Shown: in pieces, positions 37,131 through 50,700 of the stretch | How the letters are laid out: each line of letters opens with the position of its first letter | Numbering within the stretch: position 1 is the stretch's first letter | Assembly (NCBI GenBank): GCA_905331475.1 | Contig: CAJNYU010002862.1 | Span: forward strand, 62,001 to 126,000 | DNA: 64,000 bases | Reading direction: 5' to 3' | DNA from: Rotaria socialis | Taxonomy: Eukaryota; Rotifera; Eurotatoria; Philodinida; Philodinidae | Made by a program: the position numbers and the translations under genes | Notes under the pieces: model-generated | The model's input: only the letters and a program-made list of their open reading frames with translations | Database searches by the model: none | Told to the model about the DNA's origin: nothing

Positions 37131-40058
37131 CAAGAGGGAACAGCTGATTCTATTGCCATAGAATCACTCAGAATCACTCAGAATCACTCGTAATCACATG
37201 GAATGAAACACCTAAGAAATGCATGTCTCTGCTTCTTATCATACTTGATCGAATACATTTCATTGGTTAGAAGCAGTTAAGTAGTTTTTGGCAGTTTTTC
37301 ACCGAGTAGTAGAATTAATTTCACCATTTTACAGCAAAGAAGCAGATTTTATTAAATTACTGTATAATTTCGACGAAAATATACATGTTTGACGGTTTAA
37401 ATCGAGGTTTTCGCAACTTGCTCTTCGTTCTAGCAATGGCGAGTGAGAAGAAGACAACAAAGTCAAAGATTATGGGGTAGATTTCTATAGTATAGAGAAA
37501 AGGCGCGCGTAAGCAATAACGATGTTTATATTATTCTAAAATTTAGAAAAAAACTCAGCTTATATCTCATTATTTGTCAAACCAAGTAAGGGTGTGCCAG
37601 GCTCTTCCTAAATAATCAAATCAATGTATATAGGAAGTTAATATGGTAGTCAAATAGACGATTGAAAGAATAGAATGATATTTACACTTCATATAATGTG
37701 TGTCGCATGTTGCCATTGGAAGAAAAGAATTGATGCATTCAAGATCCCATGTATTTCACAACAGAAAAAACATTTTCAGTCTAACTATATTAAATGAATC
37801 TAATAAATGACTCAAATAATAGTAATACATAGGCACACTTCCCACATGATTAAATATACGAGCACGCGTATCAGCTACAAAAGTTGTAATCGTTTTGGAT
37901 GATTTATCTGTTAAGTTATTTGAAGGTCTTTCACATTTTATCTCAAGTAAACACCAAATAGAGTTTCGGCATTCCACATTTTCATTCCTCAAGAGACTAA
38001 AGCGACACATTTTCGGATAGTTTTTACCATATCAACCAGATTATCTAACAATTTTCTGGTACATAATCAGGTTTCCAAGCAATTTTCAGCTGGTTGAACC
38101 CAGAACGATTCTTCGACTTTTCTAAGTTAGAACACCTAGAAAACTTGACTGACTGCTGGAAGCAGCGACATGAGTCTGATTCGCACGTTAGAAACTGCTC
38201 TAAAATAGGGGAAATCATTTATCTTTAATTTCCTTTACACTAAAGGATAGAGATAAATGATCTACTGATCGCTTTTTTCTAAAGATAAAGGATTCATTTA
38301 TCTTTGCTTAGTACAGTAAGACTAAGTGACCATTCATATTCTATAGTCAATTAAGATATTAATATTCTTCAATGTAACTTGCACCAAAATTTTTACAATT
38401 GCAAATTTCTATTGCCTTTGATAATGAACAAATGAGAAAATTTTCGACCTACGCAATTTCTCTTGTTTCCTACATTACGTAGATTGGTGTTTTCGCAATC
38501 TTTATTTCGAATAAAAAATTAGCCGAAATGAAAGAGATCAATGCAGTCCGGTTACAGTCAAAATTTGACTTTTTGTTTTGCGATTCCTTGAAAACACGAT
38601 GCTGTAGCGAATTTTCTAATTTAGCAATCAGAGCCAATCGGGCCCTATCTATACATTTTCAAAACTCATTCATTAATTACAATGCCATCGGATTCTTTTG
38701 GGTTCAGAAAAACGTACAATTTAGTAGAGTCTCAAAGAATTCAATTAGTGCCAGACGAAGTACAGCTAGACAGTAAGAAATTGTGAGTCACGAAGAATCG
38801 TCAACTTCTCTTTCTGCCAAGACCTATGATAGGTGTGAAGGGCACGTTTTTATAACTAAAATGAGCAATGCATATCTTTTTTAATCCAACTGGTTATAAA
38901 CTATATTTTGTTGCGTTCTGTTGACACTCAATGGCTATATGTTACTTAATCGCGCTTGTAAGTCATAAAATCGGGTTCTCAGGATGATGCATCAGCTGGG
39001 AGGCAGTACAAAACCATTCTTTTATATTCATGTCTTTGTGGTTTGGTGTTCTGTGTAGACAAGCTGTAGAACATCGTGCGCGATGCTCTTAGTATGAGAG
39101 ACAACATATTGCACGCAGAACGTTCGCTCCATACATACAACAAGAAATGCATGCAGTTTATAGTCTAACTAATAACAACATCAACGCGAATGGTCGGAAA
39201 TAAAAAATTTCAGTCCTGCAAAGTAGTTTTTGTATATTCTTCGTGATGCTATTGTTCCATCGCAGTACTTTCTCTGTCTGCAGAGTCACAAATAATGATG
39301 TCCGAACGAAGTCTATAGAATATCGTGTAGTTCTCAACTTTTAAAGAAAGATTGGTGCTAATATAATTACACAAAGAGGCTATCTTTTGTGTTTGATAAA
39401 GCAAGAAAAATGAAAACTTAAGTCAGCTACTTGAGCGCTCAGACTGCTTTATACTTTTTGGAGCCTACTCTTTTTACGATCCTTCAGTTCTTGATGTTTG
39501 AGGATTCCTCTCTCCATACCATCGAACTTTCACAACTTGTATATATTAACTATGAACTCCAGCTGAGAAATCAAATGAAAACGCGAGACACAATAGTAAT
39601 CCAATTTTTTTCATGGCTTAATGTTGATTCCAACCAAATATAGTATTTTGACATTATTACCGGGTGAGAATGCTCACTTGCGACCTGTAATCCTTTGAGG
39701 GGTCATGATAAAACAATGAAACAAACCGCACTGGTTCATTGGTCGGTTAGATATCGCCCCAATATGTTATTTTATTGTTGTGAAATGAGAACTGATACGC
39801 TCTAGGCTGAGATTCAGCAATATACAGGTTATGTCTCTTATACTCGACTCAATGATTCTTACGATCGTGAGTGAACTGATTTCCCTATTGAATGAAATGA
39901 TCGTGAGTCTTCAGAATTCATCTCTGTAATGTTCCTATTGATGTTACGACATCATAGTCGAGAAATACAGTCATATTCATTGTGATTCCAGAGCCGCCGA
40001 TGGAATCACATAGAATCAGTAGAATCACGGAATCATAGAATCAGCTTTTCTTCCCTTG
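37131..40058. mobile_element. hAT-like DNA transposon copy, non-autonomous or decayed, 2928 bp
   Basis: The left end begins CAAGAGGGAACAGCTGATTC. The right end, read on the other strand, begins CAAGGGAAGAAAAGCTGATT. The two align over about 24 bp, sharing AGCTGATTCTAT. The element is flanked by an exact 8-bp duplication, AAAATCCT. Eight-bp duplications and ends starting CA(A/G)-G are typical of hAT elements. Subterminal GAATCA repeats occur at both ends (three tandem copies of a 10-mer AGAATCACTC at the left). Internal ORFs are short (minus 37756-38010, plus 38528-38776, plus 39431-39643) and show no recognisable transposase catalytic region, so the copy looks inactive. Confidence 0.7.
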
Positions 40059-40066
40059 AAAATCCT
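40059..40066. repeat. Right target-site duplication AAAATCCT
   Basis: Immediately outside the right terminal repeat and identical to 37123-37130. Confidence 0.75.
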
Positions 40067-43000
40067 TCAGTATATCTTAGATAAGATCGAAAATGTTATC
40101 TGAAGATATACTAAATAAAATGTTTTTATTCAATCATCATGTAATCAGAAGTCAATATCATCGTATTGCTTAGAAAATTGAATAAAAATCGGTAACATTG
40201 CTTAGATTTTTTTATCAACTTTTTTGTTTTTTTTAGAAATTGGTACAACTCTAGGAACATTATTATATTTATCATGGAACTATTTTTATCAGTTTTATAA
40301 TTGTTATTATCGATCAGCTATCAATCACTAACAAGTAGCTGATAAGAAACGATTATAAATATTGTTGTACAATATTATATTGGTGTCTACGCCAATGTTT
40401 CGTTTTTTTGCATTAAATACATTAAATTATATACGTCTTGTCGGAAGCAGTAACGTCTATTACAGATGAAAATCTGTTTTTGTCATATCTTGATGAATAT
40501 TCTTGATTGCCAGATTGTGTGAATTGTTCGTGAACCTTTGAATTATAGTATAAACACTTGTAATGAAGCAATAGCTACAAAATAATTGAAACTTAGATGC
40601 AGTATTCTGTTAATGATGGCGTCATATGAATTAGTGTCGATTCTTACAATGTATTGTAGAAGTAATCAGGAGAAAACAGTGATTTAGGATATTCAGAGAT
40701 ATTCATATTCAACTACGAAAACATGTTTTATTTACTCAGTTCACTTATGATTGAAACTGCGATGTGTGTGATCGTTCTACCTTTTGTTATAGACGCAAGA
40801 GTGCCATTTTAGTTTTATTTGATTAGTACGAGTTGTAAAACGATTTTTATATCAATAGAACGATTTTATGGTATCATGATTCATAGTTTTTTCTATACAG
40901 AGATTTCAATGAAGTTCTCGATTAACATATTTATTTTCTCAAATGCATAAGCGTCTTGAGCGTCTTGAGCAAGAAAGTGATATGCTATGGGCAAATATTG
41001 AGGTCTGTACAAGTCAACCGTGTAACAACAACAATTCGTTTACAGCCAAAGATATTATCTTGATATTTTTTCTGACAATCTGTCAAACAATACAAATGCA
41101 ATAAAAACAACAATTTTGTTTTTTAATCAGCACAACATTCTTATTTACTATTGAGACATATGATAATATACGATCGTAGACGAAGCGTATGTACCATGCA
41201 TACGAACTCCGTAAACCTCGGCCTGGATGAACATTAAAGTAATGATGGTATTGGTTCGTAAGCATAGAAACACAAAAGTCAATATACATCTGTTGTAAAG
41301 CTTGTGTGTACGAAACGCATATGTCAAAGCTGAAGGTTTAGAGCTATAGAACTGAAATCAGCTACTAGCAGCATTGTGCCGTACTGTTAATTTACTAAGA
41401 ATCTCCGAAGTTTTCCCCAAAACCCAGATGCATGAAAAAAATACCTAAAATATAGTGACTCGAATCAAAGTAGTGAAAGACATCTCTCATTCACATGTCT
41501 CATGAAAGAATTGACCCAGTAACTATGTACATACTATTGCAATAGAAGCTAATTGATAAGATTAATGACTGCATAGTGACGAAGGATCGTAAATATAAAG
41601 AATTGTTCAAATTATATTTAGTGACTATTCTTACGTGAAGATCTTTCCGATAGTTTTCCATTATCTCTTTTTTTTGTAGATATTTATGAGTACACATAGA
41701 CAGTACGAATAAAAATAAGTAACTAGTAATGCAACCGAAGCGAAGCTTTTATAGTGGACTATCCATTTTTGTTTTGCGAGTTCTCTTTTAGGCTAGACAT
41801 TGTTTCCAGCGTCACTGCAATAATTAAAGTCAGTACTGGTTCTCATGTATGTTAACGTGCGACCAGAGTAGACTACTTCTTTTCTATCACTAACAAACGT
41901 GATCTTACTGGAAAATAATTTCATGCATTTATTCCTTCTATTACTGACACATATATATATATATATAAAGTGTTGAAAAAAGAAAAAATCCTTTCTAGTG
42001 TCACATCTTCAATGTATAGCTATATTCCAATGAGCTTTATTTAATAAATTACAAGGTAACGCGACGTTTGCGTCGCCAACCCTCTACTGAAAGGATTTAG
42101 TCATGTGGAACGTGGCTATCCAAAACTATCTAGCTGAGAGACTTCACATTTTATAGCTTCTAGCTTCGAAACGATTTTCTTGGAAAATACGATTGATAAC
42201 CGAGCATAAATAGAAAACTTGCTTGGAAGTATCACCAAGAAAGCGGTATTCAATTACTACTTACTAATATATATGGCGATGCTGAAGTTAAGTGCATCCG
42301 ATCTGCTACAGCTCAAGCTGTGACCCCAAAAACCTTCGATCAACTTAATAGCGGAGTGAAGAAAAAGACCCATTCATGAGAGCTATGATCGAAATACTCC
42401 ATTTCAGTAAAGTTACAACTCAAATTGGTCTATGAACTAGATATTTAACATGAATCTGCACGAGTAGATCAGAGGTTACATCAAAGTGTCTTTTTCTAAC
42501 TCGATTTCTGTCAGATTTGTCCTAATTTTTGCTCAACCTCATGTGAGTTCATTTTGTTTCGGTGCGTTTCCCGCCTAAAATGGATATATTCATTCTTGAG
42601 TGCACGTTCACACATAGATAAATCTGAGATTTACATCTATTGAATCAAACCCACTCGCAATCAGGAACAACTAAACTTATTAAGATAATCACGGCAAATA
42701 TAAATTTCAAATATTTCACATGAGCTAAGTAATTATTTCACGACCTGTCGTCGGAAGAAATTCAGAATATGTCCTATTTTCGAAAGTTGTTTCAACTGTT
42801 CTGATCGAAACAACGTGTAACTGTTCTATAAGTCTGCAAGGCAAGTAGTCCAATAATAACAATAGATTTTCAACTAGTGGGGGCGGCACTCACGACTAGT
42901 TGCCCCCACTTGCTTTGTCTCATATATGCGTTGAACGTGATCCTTTTAAACACTGCATTATTGATTGAAAAGGTTTACCTCATTCTATAATTATTAGATA

Positions 43001-44776
43001 AAAACGAAGAGAATTTTCAAAAAAAAACGAAAACAACAGTTGTGGGATTAATTCAGTTCAGTTACATCTACATATGCGATAAATTCATCACAATTTAGAG
43101 AAGAATGAGACATGATTCCCGAGTACTTATCAGTTTGCGCCCGTTCGTAGATGCGCTAATCTAGAATTCTAGGAGTTAAGTTTGAATAAATTCTTCGTAC
43201 TGCAATAAAATTTGACATATCAAGAATAAACTGAAGATTTTGAAAAACGCTTTCAAACTCTCAGTGCAGGTGAGCGGCTAGTCGTTCGTCGGCGCCCCTC
43301 CGGAGCGCCACTCACGGCTGGCCGCTCCCAAATTGAGAATCAATTCAACCGCACGATACCCATAGTCTATTCGTAATAATATCTCACATAACCATACGAT
43401 ACATCTAACACTGTAAACATCATCGAATGGTATCCTCAAAAAACTTCCCTACAAAACATTCCTATCAAGAAAATGTGACGATCTAAACAGCTCCTAATCC
43501 GTTACAAACTTGCTTGAAGTACAAAATTTCAAAAATTTGACAACGCCATCCTGTTCCCCGACCCCGATTACCTTCGGTCAAACCTATGCCTACAGATATT
43601 GTTAGAGGTTAGTTTAGTTCACGCATCTGCTTTCCTATTGGACGAACGAACGGACACACACAGACACACAAGAACGAACGCAGTTAACTCACTTTTCGTA
43701 AGACCCTCCTTTCAGTAGAGGGAAAAAACAGTGCCAACAAATTATCAATTTAATTTTCACAATGATATCGCACAATAGGTATACCCTTTTCGGATCGTAT
43801 TTCATCATCTACGTAGTTGGAAGAAAACTAAAGAAGTCGAAAATCCTTTATAGTTATCTTCGAAATTTTGTTGTTATATCATTGACAATCAACATATTTC
43901 GACTATATGCTTAAACTCGTGTCTTTCGGTCGAACCGAATAATAGATGTTTTTCTTTTAGTCTCACTACACAATAGAAATTCCGATAAGTTTCTTTCTCT
44001 ATTCGCTATAATTGTGTGTTTAAACAACTGGTTATCATATTGTATAGCTACTACGATACCATTATTATTGCGAGACGAGAAAAATGATTATTCATCAAAT
44101 ATTGAAAGTTTGGTGTACAGAATAGTTCAATTCAAGTGAGTGCGAAGAAAATTCTTATAAAATTTTATTACAGTGAAAAATTGTCGTTGTTGATGCCTTC
44201 AATTCTATATTAGATCAATTAATTAAAGAGAGAAAATCATTGTGTAAGTATATTTTATTTCAATACAAACGTCAGTGCATATTTATTTTGATGATAGCTT
44301 CAAAAAAAAATCTCCTCTATACATACATCATGCAATTCGAACATGATAATAAAGATGAAAAACAGTCATAGCTGCATAGCATCGTTTCGTTCCACTATAT
44401 CAGTATACATCGTGCAACAAAAAAAAGACGAAAGAAAAAGATGTAGTTTTCAAAAGTGAATATTTATCACGACAAAATTATACGAAGACAAAAAAGACAC
44501 CAACAAACAAAATTCGTGTCTGTGCGGAGAGAAGAGAGAAGTATAACTATTATATGGAAGCAGAAAGAAAAACTGAACCAAAAATACGATTATACAAATG
44601 AAAGAAGAAGAAAAAAAGAGCTGATTCTTAAAATAAAACCAGTAACACCTGACATTATGGTGAGAAGAAAGAAAGCCACTAGGTGCCGATCCACCAAAAA
44701 GACACGACAAACCAAAAAACAAAATAGATCACAAGGTCATCAATAAATATCATAATCATCATCATCATCATCGCCT
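40067..44776. other. 4.7 kb non-genic, with a possible second TIR element
   Basis: No ORF has domain content. An (AT)n run lies at about 41949-41967. The segment 42080-43722 is bounded by a 16-bp inverted repeat and contains GC-rich hairpins (see separate entry). The remainder is AT-rich and featureless to my reading. Confidence 0.5.
42080..43722. mobile_element. Possible TIR element or nested repeat, 1.64 kb
   Basis: CCCTCTACTGAAAGGA at 42080-42095 recurs as its exact reverse complement at 43707-43722. Just outside the left copy is a hairpin (GCGACG...CGTCGC, 42061-42076). Inside are two GC-rich foldbacks: AGTGGGGGC/GCCCCCACT near 42878-42909, and GAGCGGC/GCCGCTC enclosing GGCGC/GCGCC near 43270-43328. 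A GGACACACA motif near 43652 is shared with the block at 14.6 kb. There is no transposase ORF and no clear target duplication, so the borders are tentative. Confidence 0.45.
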
Positions 44777-47700
44777 TCACTCGAGTTGTATAGATACAAA
44801 GTCACAATAATTGGATGGTTGGGGAGTACCAGCACGGCTTGATGCTGCTGAGGAAATCATCGACGATGAACTACTACCTTCCAAACGACTACCAACAAAA
44901 TTCAGTAAGTATTGTTCACGTTCTATATGAAATGAAACTTGAATCATAAAAACCTTTTTACAAAAATAAAAGTTTACCTTGGCCTGTCAATGGGCAATCA
45001 CGTGAGACAGCTCGATGTAATAAAACATATAGAGCAGTACATGCCACTGATTCATAAGGCGTACTAATCTCAAGACTATTGGCACGTAATGATGAAGCAA
45101 TAGCTGTTGCAGCTGCCGTCGCTGATGTTGATGCTTTCGGTTTTGGTTGAGCACATTTATTCATTGAAAATTCACGGACAAGCGGAGCTACTATTGTATT
45201 CCATTTGGTTTGTAACCACCTAATAATAATTAAAGATTGTCTTGTGACATTTTACACGAAAGAAAAACAATCAAAGGAATTTTACTCAAAAATATTTTCA
45301 CGTTCCATCGGACAATCGAAAAATAAGGCAGGCCCAAGTAATGCATCTTGAAGACTCAATTTTTGTAAACATTCATTATAACGTTGCCATACATTTGTTA
45401 CCCACTGCAGCGTTTTAATCAATTCATTATCAACCAATCGATTTTCACGAATATTTCTATACATGAAGTAAAAAGCAAAAAAACATAAAAATTAGTCTTA
45501 ACTCGAAAACAAATATTGTCATTACATATCAATCATACGTCTCCACAAATGTCGTTTAAGTAAACCATTCCATGGCGGATTTTCAAGTTTAAATGGTATC
45601 CATTTAAATTTCTTATAAACTTCATGTTCAGTTGACCACGTACGTTTACTCATTGTGATAAATATATGAAACATCGATGGAAAGTAATAAACTATTGTCG
45701 ATTCTAATCCGTACAAAGACACAAAATTTCATTGAAAAGAAGCAAAAGGAAATTCATAAATAATTACTGGAATCTTCTTCTCTGGTGTAGGATACTTTTT
45801 GACATGTACCAGACGATGATTCACCATTTAATAGTAATTTAAGTACGTCCGTTCCAGCACTGTTTTGTATATTAGCAAAATATAATAAATATTTTGTAGA
45901 TGATTGTTGTTCATTCGACCATTGATTTGTACGTAAAAAGTCTAAATAGTTCAATAGAAATTAATATTGAATATTGCTATCTATACTTTGTTCAACAAGT
46001 TCATCAATGCAATCGTCTAAACTTGTAACACTTTCAAATTCAAATTTAACCACTTGGAACTTAGCACTAGTTGAAAAAGCCATTGGCCGTTCTAAATATC
46101 GCATAAGATCTTCAAATAATGCTTTTTTCTGTAAATATGCTGCGCCATAAACTCCAACATAAGGATTTTGTTCAATCTAAATAGACGAGGAAAAACATTT
46201 TGAATAAGATTTTCAATGTAGAGAAAAAACTTGAACATACATAGCGAATAAAATTTTTTAAATTTTGACTTGGAATGAAATAATTATATGCTAATGAGTC
46301 CGTTGTATTGCTTTGAATTCCTTTAAGATAAATAGTTAACGTATCTTGTACATGTGCAGCTGTATATGGCATTGGTGATTCATCATTTGGACTATCTTGA
46401 TAATTCCATTTAGTTAAGCCTATTCGAATAATTCATAAAATTTATATTTCTTATTTTACATTGCTTAAACTTCAAACATACCAAGTGTTATTATATCAAT
46501 ATGATTAGCTGTACAACCAATAGACGATTTTGTATAATCAAATGGTGAATCGATTTGTGTAATATGATCCATAAATAGTTTTACACATGTTCGTTCGAGT
46601 TCAAGCCAAGATAAATCTGCTGTTATAGATAGTGTACCAATAGCGTAACAGTATCGATGTTCATTATTTGATGATATTATACGAACTATTACATTGATAG
46701 GTTTGGAATGATCTATTAAAACAAAACAAAAAAAGATTTATATTATCTATATATTTCTTTGTATGTAGTTAAGTCGATATACAAACTTTCTTTATCACCT
46801 AATGTCGATAAAACACCAAGGCATTCATTTGAAATAAATGTATTAAGATTTATAAATTGAACAAAGTCTTGTCTAGGTATCATAGCAAATAAGCGTTCGA
46901 GAAAATACTAAAATAAAATGTGTGTGAAGTAAATTCTAATATGAGGAAAATAATATATATATATATGTACAGTATTCGATGATCTTAATGCTGTCCGTAA
47001 TAAGCGCGAACAATATGAAGGATTACTTTTTAATTCTTCATGTGTGATTGATAATAAATAGTCATACGTATTTATATGATCATGTTCAATGGCATCAAAA
47101 ATCAAGTCCGCAGGTGGCTAACGTAAACAACAAAGAAATGAATGATTCATAATTACTATCTAAATTTGCTTACTAGACTTTGATTAAGATCAACAAATAG
47201 TTGCAGACATTCAAGTTCGATTGTTTCGTTTAATTGAGATAAATTATTCCATGGTGTCAAACCGAGACTATTTTCAAGAAATGGATTACCACCAAACTTA
47301 AGCAAATGTCGAATACATCTAAATTAGATATTATGATATCTGATATGCAAAATTATTCGAAAGATTTTTACTCAATGTGTCCATTAATTGTAGACAGATG
47401 AAGACATGTGTTGCCATTGAGCAATTGACCGTTTGGGTTAGATCCAAGTTTAAGAAATTTCATTAATTGTTCTAAAATTGAATAGTATTTCTTCATTTTG
47501 AAACAAAAACAGTCAATTTCATGCCTGTATCTCCATTCTCAGCAGCTCTAAAAATGATTATGTCGGGATGTGAGGGTGACAATGATGATGATGATGATGT
47601 AGAATTTAAATCGTTTTTGTCTGTGCATGATGGTGAATCGGCAATATCGGTTGAAGATGTTAAACGATTTTCAGCAACTAAATGATCAATAATAGAAATA

Positions 47701-50700
47701 AAATTAATAAAAAGAAAAAGAAAAACGTTTAGCCAAGCACACAGGATTAGCATTAGTAGTACACACACACACACACATATATATACATATGTAGGAAGCA
47801 TAAGAAGAAGAAGAAGCTTCGTGACAAATAATCAAACAGACACAAATAGCAAAGATAGGTCAAAGGTGATTGAATGTTTATAATCGAATAGATATTTTAC
47901 CTGTATGAATGGTTTCTAACAAAGTTCGCAGATCATCAACTTTGTGTTCTGATGAAAAGCTAGTCTACAAGATGCAGATAATAGTATATAGAAGAACCAC
48001 AAGACGAAGTTTTCTATGTAAATCAATTTTCAATCCTTTCCATTAGAAAAACTATGATAGAACAAAACGAAGCAATAGGATGCATCATTTAATTATCATA
48101 TTGCCATTTACGCATGCATCGTGTCGGAACTCTTATTCGACATTCAAATAGTTTCAAGTATTCCGTTAGATATTAAATTATTTTGTTAATGATATAGATT
48201 TACCATAAAAAGAATATTCATTCTCTTCGTTTCTCGTTCTATCTTATCAACCGATAGAAATTGATTATATTCAAGAATGAACTCGAAAGATTCAGATTTT
48301 ATGCATGCCTAGTCTCTTTTGACAGGTCAATGACGAGAACAGGAGTTTACCTGACCAGGTCGTTTCGCTGGACCAGTTGTTGTTGTTGTCGTCGTTGTTG
48401 GCTTAACAATTTGATGTGGATTTTTCGTCAAACGTGGGATACCGCCACCACCACGTGTGGCATTGTTTCCTGTTATCGATGAAACAGTCGACATTGATGA
48501 TGTTGTTGTTTGACTATTAATTGTTGATGAACGAGGATTCGAAATTATTGGAGATTGAGATACATTATATATTGAACGAGTAGGTATAATATTACGTTTA
48601 GCAACAGCAGGTACTGGCGATATAGGTAACTCAGAGATAGATGATGTTGAGTTTGTCATCGATGATGTTTGTTGTGGATGCGTTGCAAGTGACAAAGGTG
48701 CAACCCCGGATTTTTTTATCAGATTAGTAGAATTTTTCGATGTTGATGGAGCTGGAATAATAGTTGGACGACGAATACCACCAGTTGTTGACACGAATGG
48801 TTTTTCGGCATTGAACGGCAAAGATGGTGGATCATTCGTTGGAAGAGTTGTTTGAGTAACTGTTGGTGGTAATTGACGTGATTTAGATTGAGGCTGAGCG
48901 AATGTTTCAGCCAATTCTCCATCTGAAGTTGGAATATCTTAATCGTAAATATACATATGATACTTTGAAAAAAATTCAAAATAATTACTATTTGTTATTG
49001 TTTGTTGCTTTTTTTCTTTTACTAATAAATCAATTTCACTTTGTAACTGTTGAATACGTGCTGTGAAAAGTTGTTTAGTACGTTCATTTTCTAATTCTAA
49101 TTCTTTAAATCTTGCTTCACGTTTTGTATCATCACTTTAAATGGAATTATGTCAAAATTTATTTGAATGAATTTTTTCAAAAATTTACTTGGTGTGATTA
49201 TTTGATAATTGTTTTAATTGTTCTTGATGATGTTCGTTTTCAACTTTACGCTCATTCAAGAGAAGTATAACAAATTTTTTATGTCGTTCATGTTCATTTT
49301 CCAGTAGCTTTATTACTTGAGTTAATTGCTGTTCTAATTCCTGACTATGTAGCTTAACATTTTCGAGCTAAAAGTACAACATAGAAATATTTATTTCAAT
49401 TAAAAACAATTTTCTTTTCAAAGTAGATTAGCTTTCTAGGAAAAAGTCTTGTCTTAGGTGCGGTTTACTCATATCATTTTCTATACAAGTGACATACAAA
49501 TGAAAAGTTACGATGACTTACTATTTCTTTTCGATAGAAAAGTAATCAAAGAAAACGTTTTGTGCTGTAAGATGAAAAGTCTTTTTTTTTCACTCATGAA
49601 TATTATTGTACTTATCAGTATCATACATTTATTAATATAATGCGAGAAGACAAAAAGAAGAAGAAATACTCTGTGTAATTTTCTTATGGATCTATTCTTG
49701 ATGATCGATTGGCTACTTTTACAATGATTGACTAATTTATACTGAATAGCATCAGAACAAATTTTGAAATATTTCACTCTTCTGTTACACCCTAGAGTAA
49801 CCGTGCATCTGTCGCTATTTTATATATTGATTCAACATGGAATATTATTTTTGCTCCTTAGAAAGCGTTGTGTCATAAACTAATTAATTATTGTTGTTGA
49901 AAACTTATTTGACGAATCAACATAAAAATTACAAGTTTATTTCAGCAAGTAGTTCTCTTTCTTTTTGTGTCATTTTTTTTTATAAACTTGCAATTGAAAT
50001 TACCTATATACGATCTGCAAAACAAAAACATTTCATCCTTCTATGGTATAAAAACATTTTTTGTTTCTCCACATATTTATCAAAGAAAACTACAAATCGA
50101 TATAATTATGTGAGACTATTATGGTATAATTCGTTATTTTTGTGCGGAAAATATTTACTTCGTTGTGTAATTGAATTTTTTCTTCTTCGTTGGTTAGTAA
50201 CTGATTTTGAAATGCTTTTAATCGGGCTTTTTCTTTTTTTTCATTTTCAAGTTCTTGAGCCAACTTAAATACAAACTCATTAGTAAATATATATATATAT
50301 GAATTAAATATTACCAATGCAAATCTATGATGTGCATCATCAAGTGCAAATTTTAATGTGTGCACTTGTTTTCTTTGTTGAACAATAAGTTCTTCAAGTT
50401 GTACGAGCTGTGTTTCGTATGCATTTTTCATTGGTACTTGTTCATTGAGTACATCTTCTTTAACATGTTCGCTATCACGAAGTAACGCAGCATAAGGATC
50501 AGTTTGACAACTAAGACGACCAAATCGTGCATTGGATAAAAGTGTTTTCACTTTTTCTGACTAAAATATCGAAATAGAAATGTTTTAGTATCATAAAGCA
50601 ATTGACAATTACACATAAATTCTCAGTGATTTCTGGAAAGAAAATTTTTAGTTTATTTGCTCTACAAGATGCAATGATCATATTTGAAATATGTTATAAA

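Noticed and set aside
38528-38776. 82-codon ORF inside the hAT-like element
   Set aside because: No recognisable transposase motif; not claimed as a gene, only mentioned within the element.
44450-44746. 90-96-codon ORFs on both strands
   Set aside because: Lys/Arg-rich or Phe-rich products of an A/G-rich tract downstream of CTTNBP2; no motif and no splice support.
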